Shown here: piece after piece, positions 6,207 to 6,502 of the stretch
How positions within the stretch are numbered: the first letter of the stretch is position 1
Layout: each line of letters opens with the position of its first letter
NCBI GenBank assembly: GCA_013139905.1
Contig: WSZW01000090.1
Location: forward strand, 1 to 6,502
Reading direction: 5' to 3'
Length of the DNA stretch: 6,502 bases
Origin: an archaeon
Lineage (GTDB): Archaea; EX4484-52; B79-G9
Notes under the pieces: model-generated
Seen by the model: only the letters and a program-made list of their open reading frames with translations
What the model was told of the DNA's origin: nothing
The model's database searches: none
Position numbers and translations under genes: made by a program

Positions 6207-6502
6207 CTAACAGACACCAAAAACATTATTGTTTTTATATAGTGGGCAAATTTCGTTTAATGTTCTTGTCTTATCTATGTTTGTTTCAATAGGTTTTCCA
6301 TTGATTATGATTGTAGGGTATGTGTGTATTTTGTATTGTTTTCTTAATACCTCTATTGCCGGTTCATTAAGACTTACATCCATAGGAAATACGAGTAATT
6401 GGTCTTTGAATATTTTTTTTATTTGAGATAATATATATCCTTGATCATTACATAATGGACAGTCTTGAGTGTGAAAATAAAGAATGCTTATTGTATCAGT
6501 AT
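6207..6502 (-). CDS. Thioredoxin-like protein with CPLC motif, C-terminal part (5' end outside window)
   Basis: The open frame enters from the right edge and stops with TAG at 6207-6209; 97 residues are visible and the start lies outside. It reads TDTISILYFHTQDCPLCNDQ, a beta strand followed by the redox motif C14-P-L-C17 at the start of a helix, as in thioredoxins. LVFPMDVSLN and a helix follow, then YKIHTYPTIIINGKPI with the cis-proline P62 (TYPT) and strand pair that complete the fold. Extra cysteines lie at C85 (EICPLY) and C97, the last residue. The CxxC and cis-Pro pair indicate a thiol-disulfide oxidoreductase or reductase. Whether it is secreted or anchored depends on the missing N-terminus. 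It is the first visible gene of the minus-strand cluster, 19 nt before the glycosyltransferase, so co-expression is likely. Confidence 0.88.
   Translation of the reverse strand, partial: TDTISILYFHTQDCPLCNDQGYILSQIKKIFKDQLLVFPMDVSLNEPAIEVLRKQYKIHTYPTIIINGKPIETNIDKTRTLNEICPLYKNNNVFGVC
6234..6241 (-). promoter_or_regulatory. Possible internal TATA box within the thioredoxin-like gene tail
   Basis: The minus strand reads TATATAAA. A start site about 26 bp on, near 6211, would give a leader of about 24 nt carrying the GGTG site of the glycosyltransferase. It falls inside codons for Leu-Tyr-Lys-Asn of the thioredoxin-like gene, so the match may be coincidental. Confidence 0.22.

Noticed and set aside
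6219..6236. Hairpin AAAAACA / TGTTTTT with a 4-nt loop at the end of the thioredoxin-like gene
   Set aside because: It is within coding sequence, made almost only of A-T pairs and common in such AT-rich DNA; on the coding strand it lacks a following T-run, so I do not call it a terminator.
6229..6426. Plus-strand open frame of 65 codons at the right end
   Set aside because: It is antisense to the minus-strand thioredoxin-like frame, which carries CPLC and the TYPT cis-proline signature; the plus-strand product shows no recognisable pattern.
1..6502. CRISPR array, insertion sequence, tRNA, rRNA or box C/D RNA
   Set aside because: I saw no regularly spaced repeats, transposase motifs, cloverleaf-like conserved T-loop sequence or paired C and D boxes in the intergenic DNA on either strand.

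Overview
The window looks like chromosomal DNA of an AT-rich archaeon, about 30% G+C by eye. The clearest archaeal marker is an archaeal-type TruD pseudouridine synthase. Supporting signs are GGTG/GGTGAT ribosome-binding sites, TTTATATG-like TATA boxes about 25 bp before start codons, and a membrane-anchored winged-helix regulator of a type common in archaea. The small conserved proteins of unknown function resemble those of DPANN lineages (Woesearchaeales/Pacearchaeales-like), but that placement is inference. No mobile element, CRISPR array, rRNA or tRNA gene was seen.

Left part, 1-1557, plus strand: a short leader containing an imperfect inverted repeat, a conserved archaeal protein of unknown function (120-566), and after 28 nt a one-pass membrane protein (595-1557). 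The latter has a signal peptide, an ectodomain with two cysteines and a cytoplasmic MarR-like winged helix, so it is probably a membrane-bound transcription regulator.

Middle part, 1541-3222: a 135-residue minus-strand protein with a possible SecB-like fold is divergent from truD (2032-3222) across an 83-nt promoter region. Its 3' end overlaps the regulator gene by 17 nt, tail to tail.

Right part, 3227-6502, minus strand, so read right to left: the end of a thioredoxin-like protein with CPLC (starts beyond the window), a GT39/PMT_2-family glycosyltransferase, an LPG_synthase_TM/UPF0104 flippase-like membrane protein, and a small anchored protein with six cysteines outside. The genes are closely packed (gaps 19, 66 and 12 nt). 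Together they suggest an envelope module: a lipid-linked sugar transferase, a possible lipid or glycolipid transporter, and a thiol-redox protein beside two partners carrying extracytoplasmic cysteine clusters. This is the most interesting part of the window, and the functional link is inferred from context only.

Two start codons were moved from the longest open frame to internal ATGs preceded by archaeal Shine-Dalgarno sequences: 1948 and 6187, both minus strand. No gene-free stretch exceeds 300 nt.
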